A stretch of DNA of 42,785 nucleotides from JAHCIE01 sp034431435 (GCA_034431435.1 DAOUDG010000069.1:1-42785); one strand, 5' to 3'; positions 6,650-15,044 are shown, numbered from the stretch's first letter. Translations and numbers: made by a program. The notes: a model not told the origin generated them from the letters alone.

Positions 6650-7624
6650 GTGGACGAGTTCCTCAAGCGGGGTGTCCCGCGACTCTATCGGAACCGACCT
6701 GTGGCCGACCTGCTCGCCGCCTCGCCCGGCGTCCTGAAGGGCGTCACTGCCAACCGGGTCAAGCTACTGGCCGCGCGCCACAACATCCGCACGCTCTCCG
6801 ACCTGCTCGGCCGTTGGGACCTGGACGCAGACTTGCGGCTGAGGCTCAGTCCGGACATCGTCGTCGCGCTGTGGTGCTACGCGTTCCACCCCCGCTATGA
6901 CCCCGGCCCACCCTGCCACTGGGAGCGCCTCTTCGCCTCCGCCCCCCTCGACCACTACGTTCAGCACCCGTCGGGCCGCTTTCGCACCGCCTTCGGCCCC
7001 GTCTTCTACCGGGGTCGCCTCGACGGCACGGCGCGCGTCCTCGTCGTCGGCCAGGACCCCTCCACGGACGAGATTCTCGCCCAGCGCAACCTCGTGGGCG
7101 ACGCGGGCCAGAAGCTCCAGCGCCTGCTGAACAAGCTGGGCCTGACCCGCTCGTACATCATGCTGAACAGCTTCCTCTTCGGCATCAAAGGGCAGTTCGA
7201 CGACGAGATGGAGGCCATTGCCCAGGAAGCGCCCATCCTGGCCTATCGCCACTCGTTGTTCGACCGCGTGGCGGCCACCAATTCACTACAGGCAATCTTC
7301 GCCTTCGGCAAAGGGGCGCGCACGTGCCTGGACCTGTGGCCCGGCCACGCGGCGTTCCAGATCGTTGAGTTCACCCACCCTAGCGCGCCCGACAACATCA
7401 CCCTCCCCAACTGGAACGCGCACCTGGCGGCGGCCCAGGCCCTCGTCGCCGCCGACCCCGGCGGCCAGGTGGACCTGACGCCCTACGGCGCAGCGTTCAC
7501 CCCTGCCGACTCGGTCGCCATCCCGCGCGCTGACCTGCCCTTCGGCGTCCCGCCCTGGCACGGGACCAACGGCACGCGCAGCCACCGCAACGGCGACACC
7601 GAGATCGTGTGGGAGGCCGTCTAG
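6650..7624 (+). CDS. Uracil-DNA-glycosylase-superfamily protein with N-terminal helix-hairpin-helix-like segment
   Basis: 324 aa from the GTG at 6650 (CGGAGG 5 nt upstream). Residues about 17-57 (LLAASPGVLKGVTANRVKLL, then IRTLSDLL) look like a helix-hairpin-helix DNA-binding unit. The UDG fold follows: VLVVGQDPSTDE (motif A, water-activating region), RNLVGDAGQKLQRLL, YIMLNSFLFGI, FAFGKGA, and EFTHPSAPDN (the His loop). The four Fe-S cysteines of family 4/5 enzymes are absent. The protein could excise a damaged base or only bind DNA. Its family within the superfamily is unclear. Confidence 0.75.
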   Translation: MDEFLKRGVPRLYRNRPVADLLAASPGVLKGVTANRVKLLAARHNIRTLSDLLGRWDLDADLRLRLSPDIVVALWCYAFHPRYDPGPPCHWERLFASAPLDHYVQHPSGRFRTAFGPVFYRGRLDGTARVLVVGQDPSTDEILAQRNLVGDAGQKLQRLLNKLGLTRSYIMLNSFLFGIKGQFDDEMEAIAQEAPILAYRHSLFDRVAATNSLQAIFAFGKGARTCLDLWPGHAAFQIVEFTHPSAPDNITLPNWNAHLAAAQALVAADPGGQVDLTPYGAAFTPADSVAIPRADLPFGVPPWHGTNGTRSHRNGDTEIVWEAV

Positions 7625-7650
7625 CGCCCTCGCTCCGCAGCCACATCCAG

Positions 7651-7669
7651 GCTGAAACAGGGTTTCAGC
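7651..7669. terminator. 8-bp hairpin between convergent genes
   Basis: GCTGAAAC (7651-7658), a 3-nt loop and GTTTCAGC (7662-7669) form a perfect stem in the 65-nt gap between convergent genes ending at 7624 and 7690. No U-tract. Confidence 0.5.
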
Positions 7670-7689
7670 GTCCTGTCTAGATGCCCGCG

Positions 7690-8595
7690 TTAGCGGCGTT
7701 GGGTCACAGGGTTGCGCAGCGTGCCGATACCATCGACGTGGATGGACACCACGTCGCCGTCCTGGAGGCTGAAGTCGTCGGGCGGGACGATGCCCGTGCC
7801 CGTCAGCAGGAAGACGCCATTGGGGAAGTCATTCTCCCGCCACAGATAATCCATCAACTCCTGGATGCTGCGCTTCAGGCGGTCGAAGGACGTGTCGCCC
7901 TCGAACACCGGCCGGCCCTCGCGCTCGATCTGCAACTGGATGTGCAAACTCGCCGGATCGAGACCTTCGACCAGGACGATTACCGGCCCCAGGGCGCACG
8001 CCTGGTTATAGACCTTCGCCTGGGGCAGATACAACGGGTTGTCGCCCTCGATGTCGCGCGCGCTCATGTCGTTGCCGATGGTGTAGCCGACCAGCGCGCC
8101 CCGCCCATCCACAACTAGGGCGATCTCCGGCTCAGGCACACTCCATCGCGAGTCGGCGCGGATGCGCACCGGTACGTGAGGGCCGACGACGTGGTGAGGG
8201 TTGGCCTTGAAGAATAGTTCCGGCCGCTCGGCGGCGTAGACACGGTCGTAGATGCCACTCTGGCCCGACTCGGCTTCGCGAGCCTCCACCGAGCGGCGGT
8301 AAGTCACGCCCGCCGCCCATACCTCTTGCTGGTCGATGGGGGCCAGGATGTGGGGCGTGCGGTTGGACGGCCGGCGATCCAGTTCCGAGAACAACACGTC
8401 CGCGACCTCATCCGTCACCTGGGCCTCAATCCAGCGGGCGAAACCGCCTGGCGGGAAGCCGCTGGCGCGCGCCAGCAGGCTGCTCAGAGTACGTGAGCGG
8501 TTGGGTTCGGCCTCCGTCAGGTCATGCACCTCGTCCTCGATGACCACGCCCACGCGGGTTCCCAGCGGCGGCATGTAGTACCGACAGAATTTCAT
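7690..8595 (-). CDS. Fumarylacetoacetate hydrolase family protein, similar to 2-keto-3-deoxyarabinonate dehydratase
   Basis: 301 aa. The start is the ATG at 8595 with GAGGAG before it; the longer open frame upstream overlaps the previous gene. The FAH-fold metal site appears as SVPEPEIALVV, and the run GYTIGNDMSARDIEGDNPLY then LPQAKVYNQACALGP matches the COG3970 subgroup, which includes 2-dehydro-3-deoxy-D-arabinonate dehydratase. A Mg-dependent dehydratase or hydrolase of a 2-keto-3-deoxy sugar acid is likely. Last gene of a three-gene minus operon; 17 nt separate it from the second FAH gene. Confidence 0.8.
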   Translation of the reverse strand: MKFCRYYMPPLGTRVGVVIEDEVHDLTEAEPNRSRTLSSLLARASGFPPGGFARWIEAQVTDEVADVLFSELDRRPSNRTPHILAPIDQQEVWAAGVTYRRSVEAREAESGQSGIYDRVYAAERPELFFKANPHHVVGPHVPVRIRADSRWSVPEPEIALVVDGRGALVGYTIGNDMSARDIEGDNPLYLPQAKVYNQACALGPVIVLVEGLDPASLHIQLQIEREGRPVFEGDTSFDRLKRSIQELMDYLWRENDFPNGVFLLTGTGIVPPDDFSLQDGDVVSIHVDGIGTLRNPVTQRR

Positions 8596-8612
8596 GCGCT
8601 CTCCTCGGCGGC

Positions 8613-9479
8613 TCACCGCACCGGGTTCTCCAGCCGCCCCAGCCCGTCGATTTCGATCGCCAGCGTGTCGCCCGGCTTCAGCCATAGCGGCGGCTTGCGC
8701 GCCGCGCCCACACCCGGCGGCGTGCCGGTCATGATCACGTCGCCCGGCTCCAGGGTGAAGTTGTGGGACAGGAACGACACTAGGGTGGGCACGTCGAAGA
8801 TGAGGTTGCCCGTCGTCGAATCCTGCACCACCTGATCGTTGAGGATACAGCGAATGCCGAGCGCGCCGGGATCAGCCACCTCGTCCCGCGTCACCAACAT
8901 CGGGCCTAGCGGGCAGAAGGTGTCCTGGCTCTTGCCGCGCACCCACTGGCCGCCGTCGCTACGACTACCCGACTGGACATCGCGCGCGCTCACGTCGTTG
9001 CCGCACATGTACCCCGCCACGTAACCCATCGCCGCCTCGACCGAGACGTGGCGCGCCGGACGGCCGATGACGACGCACAGCTCAGCCTCGTAGTCCACCT
9101 GCTCGGTGATGTCGGGCGACCAGGTGATGGCGTCCCCAGGGCCGATGACCGAGGTGGGATACTTGGCGAAGACGATGGGTCGCTGCGGCAGCGTGGCCCC
9201 TGTCTCGGCGGCGTGATCGCGATAGTTTAGCCCGATCGCCATGATCTTCGGCGGGCGGGGGATGGGCGCGGCCAGGCGCGTCGCGGCCAGCGGCACGCTC
9301 GGCGCGTCAGGGCTTGCCAGAATAGCGCCGACCTGGCGCCATTCCGACGGCCCGCCTCGCAGCAGGCCGAGGAGTGAGTCGGGCAGCCTGGCGTCGGCGG
9401 CGGCCAGGTCGATGATGCGGTCGCCGCGGAGAGCGCCCAGGCGAGTCGTGTCGCCATTGTAGAAGGTCACAAGACGCAT
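8613..9479 (-). CDS. Fumarylacetoacetate hydrolase family protein (FAHD2/2,4-diketo-3-deoxy-fuconate hydrolase-like)
   Basis: 288 aa, C-terminal FAH fold complete. Seen are KIMAIGLNYRDHAAE, the metal ligands in QVDYEAELCVVIG, GYMCGNDVSARDVQ, the lid WVRGKSQDTFCPLGPMLVT, and GDVIMTGTPPGVG near the end. This subgroup includes acylpyruvases and the 2,4-diketo-3-deoxy-L-fuconate/rhamnonate hydrolase, which cleaves to pyruvate and a 2-hydroxyacid. The adjacent SDR fits the dehydrogenase that makes that diketo acid. The exact substrate is inferred from context only. Confidence 0.85.
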   Translation of the reverse strand: MRLVTFYNGDTTRLGALRGDRIIDLAAADARLPDSLLGLLRGGPSEWRQVGAILASPDAPSVPLAATRLAAPIPRPPKIMAIGLNYRDHAAETGATLPQRPIVFAKYPTSVIGPGDAITWSPDITEQVDYEAELCVVIGRPARHVSVEAAMGYVAGYMCGNDVSARDVQSGSRSDGGQWVRGKSQDTFCPLGPMLVTRDEVADPGALGIRCILNDQVVQDSTTGNLIFDVPTLVSFLSHNFTLEPGDVIMTGTPPGVGAARKPPLWLKPGDTLAIEIDGLGRLENPVR

Positions 9480-9524
9480 TCAGGTTCTCCTGCTCAGTCT
9501 GGGGTTGGGGTCTCGATGGTCCGT

Positions 9525-10298
9525 TTACTGCGCCGACCAGCCGCCGTCTACGACGAGGACCGCGCCGGTCATGAAGCTCGCGGCGTCAGAGGCCAGAAAA
9601 GCAACCGCCCCCGACAATTCCCAGGGCTCACCCCAGCGGCCCATGGGGATACGCTGGTTGAAGAAGTCCATCGCCGCCGGGTCGGCCTTGAACACCTCAT
9701 TCATGGCTGTCATGTGCGGGCCGGGCGCCAGAGCGTTGACCGTCACGCCGCCTGCCGCCCACTCCAGGGCCAGCGTGCGGGTCAATTGAATCAGGCCGCC
9801 CTTGGTCGCCGTGTAGGCGGCCCGACCCGGCAGGCCCACGAGGCCGAGCATCGATGACATGTTGATGATGCGGCCCCAGCCACGTTCCAACATGGCGGGC
9901 GCGGCGGCCTGGGCCAGGTAAAAGGGCGCGGACAGGTTGATGTCCACCAGCCGCTGCCATGCCGCGGTGGGAAACTCCACGGCGGCCTGACGGTGATTGA
10001 CGCCCGCATTGTTGACCAGGATGTCGATGGGGCCAAATGGCTCGGCGGCGCGGGCCACCAGCCCCTGAGCCTGCGTCGCGTCGGCCACGTCGGCGACGAC
10101 CGACGCCACCCGCGCGCCAGTCGCGGCGGCCACGCGCTCCGCCAGGGCAACGAGGCGGGCCTCGTCGCGACCTGCCAGGGCCAGGCTTGCGCCTAGTTGG
10201 GCCAGGGTGAGGCAGATGACCTCGCCCAGGCCACCCGCCGCGCCCGTGACCAGGGCGACGCGGCCATCGACGCGAAAGCGGTCCAGGACATGGGGCAT
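9525..10298 (-). CDS. Short-chain dehydrogenase/reductase
   Basis: 257 aa classical SDR. The start is the ATG at 10298 with AGGAGGG upstream. Motifs in order: VALVTGAAGGLG (cofactor), DILVNNAGV, GRIINMSSM with the catalytic Ser region, AAYTATKGG with the Tyr and Lys, and LAPGPHMTAMN after it. The C-terminus has FLASDAASFMTGAVLVVDGG. First gene of the operon with two FAH-family enzymes, so it probably oxidises a 2-keto-3-deoxy sugar acid at C4 or reduces/oxidises a sugar derivative. NAD versus NADP preference was not decided. Confidence 0.9.
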   Translation of the reverse strand: MPHVLDRFRVDGRVALVTGAAGGLGEVICLTLAQLGASLALAGRDEARLVALAERVAAATGARVASVVADVADATQAQGLVARAAEPFGPIDILVNNAGVNHRQAAVEFPTAAWQRLVDINLSAPFYLAQAAAPAMLERGWGRIINMSSMLGLVGLPGRAAYTATKGGLIQLTRTLALEWAAGGVTVNALAPGPHMTAMNEVFKADPAAMDFFNQRIPMGRWGEPWELSGAVAFLASDAASFMTGAVLVVDGGWSAQ

Positions 10299-10308
10299 GG
10301 CAACCCTC

Positions 10309-10348
10309 CTCTCGCGGAGAGTGTAGCACGCGGCGGAAGAAACGTAAA
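10309..10348 (-). promoter_or_regulatory. Promoter and start-site palindrome of the SDR/FAH operon
   Basis: On the minus strand TTTACG (10348-10343) and TACACT (10325-10320) are 17 nt apart. Just downstream, over the predicted start, is the inverted repeat CTCTC-GCG-GAGAG (10309-10321), a possible operator. It overlaps the Shine-Dalgarno region, so a role in mRNA folding is also possible. Confidence 0.5.
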
Positions 10349-10372
10349 GCGCCACGCGCCATGCCACGCGCC

Positions 10373-10402
10373 TTGACACGCCATAGCGGACGGTGCTATC
10401 CT
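10373..10402 (+). promoter_or_regulatory. Promoter for the 10475-12618 gene pair
   Basis: A perfect TTGACA (10373-10378), 18 nt spacer and TATCCT (10397-10402) on the plus strand, about 70 nt ahead of the ATG at 10475. It lies divergent from the SDR operon promoter. Confidence 0.6.
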
Positions 10403-10474
10403 GTCGTCTCAACCCTCATTGTCCAGCCACCTTCCCAACCCCATACTCTGGATTCCCGCGACCGAGGAGGCGCC

Positions 10475-11461
10475 ATGAAAGGCTGTCGATGGATTATCCG
10501 CCTGCTCCTCGTCCTGCTGCTGGCTCTGCTGTTCCTGCTGCTGCGGCGGATGCGTCGCGGCGGGCCCGCGCCGGGCGAGAATGTCGCCGCCCGCCAGGAG
10601 CGCGTCGCGCGTGAGGAATGCATCAAGGTTCCCGCGCCCGTCTACCGCCGTCCCGACCCCCTCATCTACAGTCAACGCTACCTGATGAGCCAGGGTCTGG
10701 CCGTGACGTGGGACAATCCGGACATCCAACTCTTCCAGGCGGGCGCGCCCGTCCCGTCCCACACCCTGGCCCCGGCCACCGAGTACGAGATTGTCGCCCG
10801 CATCTGGAACGGCTCGACGGATGCCCCCGCCGTCAACCTGCCGGTGCGCTTCTCGTACCTGACCTTCGGCGTTGGGACCACCAGCACGTTCATCGGCGAG
10901 ACCCGCGTCGATCTGCCGGTGCGCGGCGCGCCGGGCCACCCAACCTCCGCCCGCGTGCCGTGGCGGACTCCCGCCGCGCCCGGCCACTACTGCATCCAGG
11001 TCGAGTTGATATGGAGCGACGACGCCAACCCGGCCAACAATCTGGGCCAGGAGAACGTCAACGTCAAGCCCCTCAACTCGCCGCGCGCCGTCTTCGCCTT
11101 CCCCGTGCGCAACAACGCCAACCGCCCGCGCACGCTGCGTCTGGCCGCCGATAGCTACCGCCTGGGAGAAGCTCCGCCGTGCGAGCCGCAACGCCCACCC
11201 CGTAATGCCGCCGAGGCTGAACGGCAGCGCGCGGCGCGGCGCGCGGCCGCCCAGGCGCGGCATAGACTGGCCGCCTACCCTGTGCCGCCCGGCTGGCGCG
11301 TCGCCCTGCCCGGCGAGATAGAACTACGGCCCGACGAGGAGCGCGTCGTGACGGTGGAGATCACCGCCCCCGATGGCTTCGTCGGTGAGCAGGTCTTCAA
11401 CGTCAACGCCTGGGACGAGAGTCTCCTCGTCGGTGGCGTCACGCTGCACGTGCATAGTTGA
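10475..11461 (+). CDS. Membrane-anchored protein with an extracytoplasmic CARDB-like domain
   Basis: 328 aa; GGAGG sits 4 nt before the ATG. The N-terminus is a leucine-rich membrane helix (about residues 6-25) followed by RRMRR, so the bulk may be exported or the charge may hold it inside. Around residues 60-200 a beta-rich stretch with NPDIQLFQAG, TEYEIVARIWNGS, PVRFSYLTFGVG and GHYCIQVELIWSDDANPANN resembles CARDB/Ig-like adhesion-type domains. An Arg/Ala-rich helix (about 245-270) and a C-terminal beta segment with EERVVTVEITAP follow. No catalytic motif. It is followed after 14 nt by a second membrane protein and shares its promoter. Confidence 0.65.
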   Translation: MKGCRWIIRLLLVLLLALLFLLLRRMRRGGPAPGENVAARQERVAREECIKVPAPVYRRPDPLIYSQRYLMSQGLAVTWDNPDIQLFQAGAPVPSHTLAPATEYEIVARIWNGSTDAPAVNLPVRFSYLTFGVGTTSTFIGETRVDLPVRGAPGHPTSARVPWRTPAAPGHYCIQVELIWSDDANPANNLGQENVNVKPLNSPRAVFAFPVRNNANRPRTLRLAADSYRLGEAPPCEPQRPPRNAAEAERQRAARRAAAQARHRLAAYPVPPGWRVALPGEIELRPDEERVVTVEITAPDGFVGEQVFNVNAWDESLLVGGVTLHVHS

Positions 11462-11475
11462 GCCAGGAGGGCACG

Positions 11476-12618
11476 ATGGGCGCACCCATGTATACCGAGT
11501 GTGTCGAGCGGGACAAGTACGAGGACCTTGACCTGACGCCCGAAGCCGTGGTCGCGGCTGGCTCGTTCCTGCTGTTCGGCGTGGTAGGCCTGTTTGGCTC
11601 GCTCGTCGCCGCCATGTCCGCCCTGCGCAAGATTCTAGAATACATGCTCTACGGCAAGCTGGTCTGCCTCGGCGGTGATCGCTGCGCCGTGGGCCGCATC
11701 GCCGCGTTCGAGACCGTCGACGAAAAGAGCGGCTTCGACAAGATCGACAACGACTTCTCGATGAACCTGCTGTTGGCCCCCTACGACCTGGAGTTCTTCA
11801 CCCAGGGCAGCTTCGAGGACCGCTACCAGCTGGTCATCAAGGAGCCAAAGCAGGGCGCGCTCATCACCGAGCAGCCGGATATGCCCATGCCCCGCGAGCC
11901 GGAGGATGGCAAGCGGTTCGGCCCCTACTACGTGACGTTCCCTGACAAGACCTACATCACCTACAACCCTTTCCTGGGCAGCAAGGGCGTGCCGTACAAG
12001 GTGCCGATTTTGCACTGCGAGATCGAGGGCGAACGCCTCATCACCGTCTACAAGGCTCTCAACCTGCCCTTCAGCCTCATCCCCGGCCTGGACAAGGTGT
12101 GCCGCATCAAGGTGTTCGGCATCCCGGTGGGTCGCTGGGCGTGCGCCGTCGTCGCCGCCCTCCTCGCGCCCGCCATTCTGGCCGCCCTCGCCATCGCCTG
12201 GGCGGCTGGCTCCGACGACAACCGCGACTTCGACAACGCGGGTAGCCTCAGTCGCGGCGACGCGGTCATCATTCGCGGGCGATGGGTGTACGACGCGGGC
12301 CACTCCGGGTGGAACGAGTTTCACCCGGTCATCAGTGTTCAGAAGATGTCGGAGCAGGAGGTGAAGGACAACTTCGAGCCGGGCCGCAGCTGGACCCACT
12401 TCGACGACCTGTATGGCCGCTGGTGCTATCAGACCGGCATCGTTCCGCCGCCGGCCGACACGGGCGCACGGCCCACCGGCATGACGCCGGAGCAGGGCGC
12501 GGTCTACGACGCGCAGCAGCAGCCCGAAAACCAGTGGGAATGGCATCCCCTGGTAGACGGCTGCATGCCCCGCCACGAGGACGACCCCAACCCGCCGCGT
12601 GGCCCCATTATACGCTGA
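11476..12618 (+). CDS. Membrane protein of unknown function with C-terminal GWNEFHPV motif
   Basis: 380 aa; the ATG at 11476 has AGGAGG in place and is preferred to an in-frame one 18 nt upstream. One hydrophobic segment lies near residues 26-46 and a second near 221-245, separated by about 170 residues of soluble sequence with Tyr/Phe-rich strands (YQLVIKEPKQG, YVTFPDKTYITYNPF). After the second helix comes a domain with GDAVIIRGRWVYDAGHSGWN and EFHPVISVQ. A GWNEIHPV-type motif recurs in several bacterial unknown proteins. No catalytic motif is obvious to me. Operon partner of the protein at 10475. Confidence 0.65.
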   Translation: MGAPMYTECVERDKYEDLDLTPEAVVAAGSFLLFGVVGLFGSLVAAMSALRKILEYMLYGKLVCLGGDRCAVGRIAAFETVDEKSGFDKIDNDFSMNLLLAPYDLEFFTQGSFEDRYQLVIKEPKQGALITEQPDMPMPREPEDGKRFGPYYVTFPDKTYITYNPFLGSKGVPYKVPILHCEIEGERLITVYKALNLPFSLIPGLDKVCRIKVFGIPVGRWACAVVAALLAPAILAALAIAWAAGSDDNRDFDNAGSLSRGDAVIIRGRWVYDAGHSGWNEFHPVISVQKMSEQEVKDNFEPGRSWTHFDDLYGRWCYQTGIVPPPADTGARPTGMTPEQGAVYDAQQQPENQWEWHPLVDGCMPRHEDDPNPPRGPIIR

Positions 12619-12658
12619 GGCCCAGGGTAAACCGGTGACTGTGAGCGGCTGAGGGGAA

Positions 12659-13420
12659 CTATCGCAGCCGTCGCCTCACCGCCTCGACCGCCGCCAGCGC
12701 GGCGAACTGGGGTAGCGCGAGTTGCCGCCGCCAGCGCCAGGGTTCCGTGACGAGACGGTACAGCCACTCCAGCCCCGCCCGCCGCATCCAGGCGGGCGCG
12801 AGCTGGCTGCGGCCCGCGAGGTAGTTGAAGACGCCGCCGACGCCAATCATCACTGGAATGCCCAGGTCGCGGTGGCGCGCCATCCACGCCTCTTGCCGGG
12901 GCGCGCCGTAGGCCACCAGCAGCACGTCGATGACGCCCGCCGACTGAATCGCGGCGCGCGTCGCCTGGTCGCCGCCCGGCGCGGCGTCGCCCGCAAACGC
13001 GCCAGCAATCGTCAGCCCAGGGTAGCGCGCCGCCAGGACCTGCCCCGCCTCGGCGGCCACACCCGGCGCGGCTCCCAGCAAGAACCAGCGGTCGCCACGC
13101 CGCGCGGAGGCGGCGGCCAGTTGAGGCACAAGGACCGAGCCGGGCACGCGGGCGCGCAGCGGCGTGCCGAGGAGCCGCGCGGCCCACAGCAGACCCACCC
13201 CGTCGGGGATGGCGAGGTCGGCGGCGGCCAGATTGTGGGCAAAGGCCGCGTCGCGCCGCGCCAGCATGACCATCTCCGGGTTGGGCGTGACGACGACGCC
13301 GGACCGCCGCTCTTCGATCCAGCGGGTCAGCAGCGCGACTGTCGCGTCAGGCGTCACATCGTTGACACCGACGCCGAGGATGTCGAGCCGCGGTGAGCAA
13401 GAACGCTGTGCGGTGGCCAT
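12659..13420 (-). CDS. WecG/TagA/CpsF-family glycosyltransferase
   Basis: 253 aa from the ATG at 13420, one base after the stop of the ABC gene (TGA-C-ATG); an ATG at 13441 would overlap it. The GT26 signature is complete: VNDVTPDATVALL, VVTPNPEMVMLARRD, AADLAIPDGVGLLWAAR with the catalytic Asp region, WFLLGAAPGVAAEAG, VLLVAYGAPRQEAWMARH, GVGGVFNYLAG and the C-terminal PAWMRRAGLEWLYRLVTEP. The family transfers N-acetylmannosaminuronic acid or related sugars to lipid-linked intermediates for cell-surface polymers at the membrane. Coupled to the upstream ABC ATPase gene, though a functional link is not obvious. Confidence 0.9.
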   Translation of the reverse strand: MATAQRSCSPRLDILGVGVNDVTPDATVALLTRWIEERRSGVVVTPNPEMVMLARRDAAFAHNLAAADLAIPDGVGLLWAARLLGTPLRARVPGSVLVPQLAAASARRGDRWFLLGAAPGVAAEAGQVLAARYPGLTIAGAFAGDAAPGGDQATRAAIQSAGVIDVLLVAYGAPRQEAWMARHRDLGIPVMIGVGGVFNYLAGRSQLAPAWMRRAGLEWLYRLVTEPWRWRRQLALPQFAALAAVEAVRRRLR

Positions 13421-13421
13421 G

Positions 13422-14291
13422 TCACCCGTGGCGCGCGGCATAGTAGCCGCCCGCCACGGCCTCCACCGCCAGCGGCGCGTCGTACAACGTGGATAGGTTC
13501 GCTGACGTCAGCGCGTCGACCTTGGGGCCGTCGAGGAACACTCGCCCCTCGCGCAGCATCACCACCCGCTCCACCTCCGGGATAATCTCCTCCACGTGAT
13601 GCGTCACCAGCAGAATCGTCTTGCCCCGCCGCGCCACGCCGCGCAGCGTTTCCAGGAAGCGCCGCGCCGCCAGCATGTCCAGCCCCGTGGTTGGCTCGTC
13701 CAGCAGCAGCGCCGCCGGGTCGGGGGCCAGGGCGCGGGCGATGAGGATGCGCCGCGCCTCCCCCGTCGACATCTCGCCCAGCGGCTTCCTCGCCAGGTGC
13801 GACGCCTCCATCAGGTCCAGCGCGATCCGCGCCCGCTCCCACATGGCGGGCGTGATATCCTGGTGCTGAAACAAGGCGTAGGCGGCAAAGAAGCCCGTGA
13901 CAGCGACCTCCACCCCCTTGAGCCGGCCGTGGCGGGCGTCGGTGAAGGTATCATGAAGCTCCGGCGAGACAATGCCCATGCGCTGGCGCAGGTCGAAGAC
14001 GTTCCAGCGGTGGCGGCCAAAGACGCGCACCGGCGGCGAACCGTCGTCGTGGAGCAGCGGATAGTGCAGGTAGGCGATGAGCTTGATCAGGGACGTCTTC
14101 CCCGACCCGTTGGGGCCGAGGATGGCGGTGTGCTCGCCCTCCTGAACCGTCAGCGAGATGGCATCGAGGACGCGCACGCCGCGCCCCTTGACGACCGTCG
14201 CATTGTCGATGTGCAGCAGGGGCGGGGGGGCGTCGAGTATCGGGGCAGGGGGTGGCATACAGGCTCGCTCAGGGATGGTGTCGTCGCTCAC
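13422..14291 (-). CDS. ABC transporter ATP-binding protein (ModF-like)
   Basis: 289 aa. Walker A is GPNGSGKTS, the signature is MSTGEARRILIARAL, Walker B is ALLLDEPTTGLD, and the switch is LLVTHHVEEI. The Q-loop position reads GIVSPELH, without the usual Gln. A large insertion of over 40 residues around VFGRHRWNVFDLRQRMG lies between Walker A and the Q-loop. The closest type I recognise is the stand-alone ModF/PhrA-like ATPase. No permease is nearby, so the partner is unknown. The start is uncertain: the frame extends to a TTG at 14300, the GTG at 14291 has GGAG just upstream, and an ATG at 14258 is also possible. Confidence 0.8.
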   Translation of the reverse strand: MSDDTIPERACMPPPAPILDAPPPLLHIDNATVVKGRGVRVLDAISLTVQEGEHTAILGPNGSGKTSLIKLIAYLHYPLLHDDGSPPVRVFGRHRWNVFDLRQRMGIVSPELHDTFTDARHGRLKGVEVAVTGFFAAYALFQHQDITPAMWERARIALDLMEASHLARKPLGEMSTGEARRILIARALAPDPAALLLDEPTTGLDMLAARRFLETLRGVARRGKTILLVTHHVEEIIPEVERVVMLREGRVFLDGPKVDALTSANLSTLYDAPLAVEAVAGGYYAARHG

Positions 14292-14473
14292 GGTCTCCAA
14301 TTCTACCCAACCACGGCGAGCGCGGCCAAACGTGGCGTGACGTTTTCATGCCTTTTTCATATCCTCCCCAGGCCATTCTATGAGTCTCTCATGCCTTCCA
14401 TGCTATAGTACGGTCACAGGCTCCGTGTGACATACGGGGCGGCCTGTCGCTATTGGCTGAAGAAGGCGGTACG

Positions 14474-15028
14474 ATGACCATGGCTGAACCATTGTTAGTG
14501 AGACACCTGACATCGGCGCCGTCACCAGCCCTGGCTGATCTGTCTCGCACGGCCGACGCGCTCTTGAGTCACGCCCTCACCACTGGCGCAGCGGCGCTCG
14601 CGCTGCCCGGCGAGGCAGCGGTGATCGAGCGCCTGGCGGGCCGCGACGAGCTGGCATGCGGCGTTTGCCAGCAGGAACTGGCCGCCGGCGTCGCCGAATA
14701 CCTTAGCGCCCTCGACGCCGACATCACCGCGATCTACAGCTACATGTACGCCTACCATCCTGACGACAAGCCGTCGGATCGCGCGCAGGTAGCGCTGCCG
14801 CTCTACCTCGTCATCTGCACGCGGCGGCAGACAGCGGCCCTCGTTTCTCTCCTGGCAGCCCTGGATCGAGCGCTCCGCCAGAGCCTGGCCGATCGCTGCC
14901 AGACGCGCCAGGCGGCCCATGTCCTCAACGTCCACGTCGTGGATGAGGCGGAAATTCGCAACCAGGCGGGCTATGCCGCGCTGCTCCTCGCGCCCTGTCG
15001 TCAGCCTGACCAGGTCTGGAAGCGCTAA
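14474..15028 (+). CDS. Conserved hypothetical protein upstream of a DksA/TraR gene
   Basis: 184 aa; the ATG at 14474 follows GAAGAAGGCGG. No known domain recognised. The N-terminal half is alanine-rich helical with GRDELACGVCQQEL, which has a CxxC. The C-terminal half has alternating strands and helices: DITAIYSYMYAY, LPLYLVICTRRQTAALVSLL, HVLNVHVVDEAEIRNQAGYA, resembling a nucleotidyltransferase-like or DUF alpha/beta fold. I recall similar unnamed proteins in Chloroflexota, but this is memory only. A TATAGT at 14404-14409 could be its -10 box. It is followed after 16 nt by a zinc-finger gene, so the two probably form an operon. Confidence 0.6.
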   Translation: MTMAEPLLVRHLTSAPSPALADLSRTADALLSHALTTGAAALALPGEAAVIERLAGRDELACGVCQQELAAGVAEYLSALDADITAIYSYMYAYHPDDKPSDRAQVALPLYLVICTRRQTAALVSLLAALDRALRQSLADRCQTRQAAHVLNVHVVDEAEIRNQAGYAALLLAPCRQPDQVWKR

Positions 15029-15044
15029 GGCAAGGAGGATGGAC

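Noticed and set aside
10409..12576. Two long minus-strand frames over the unknown membrane-protein pair
   Set aside because: The plus-strand frames have promoters, ribosome sites and membrane helices; the minus ones do not.
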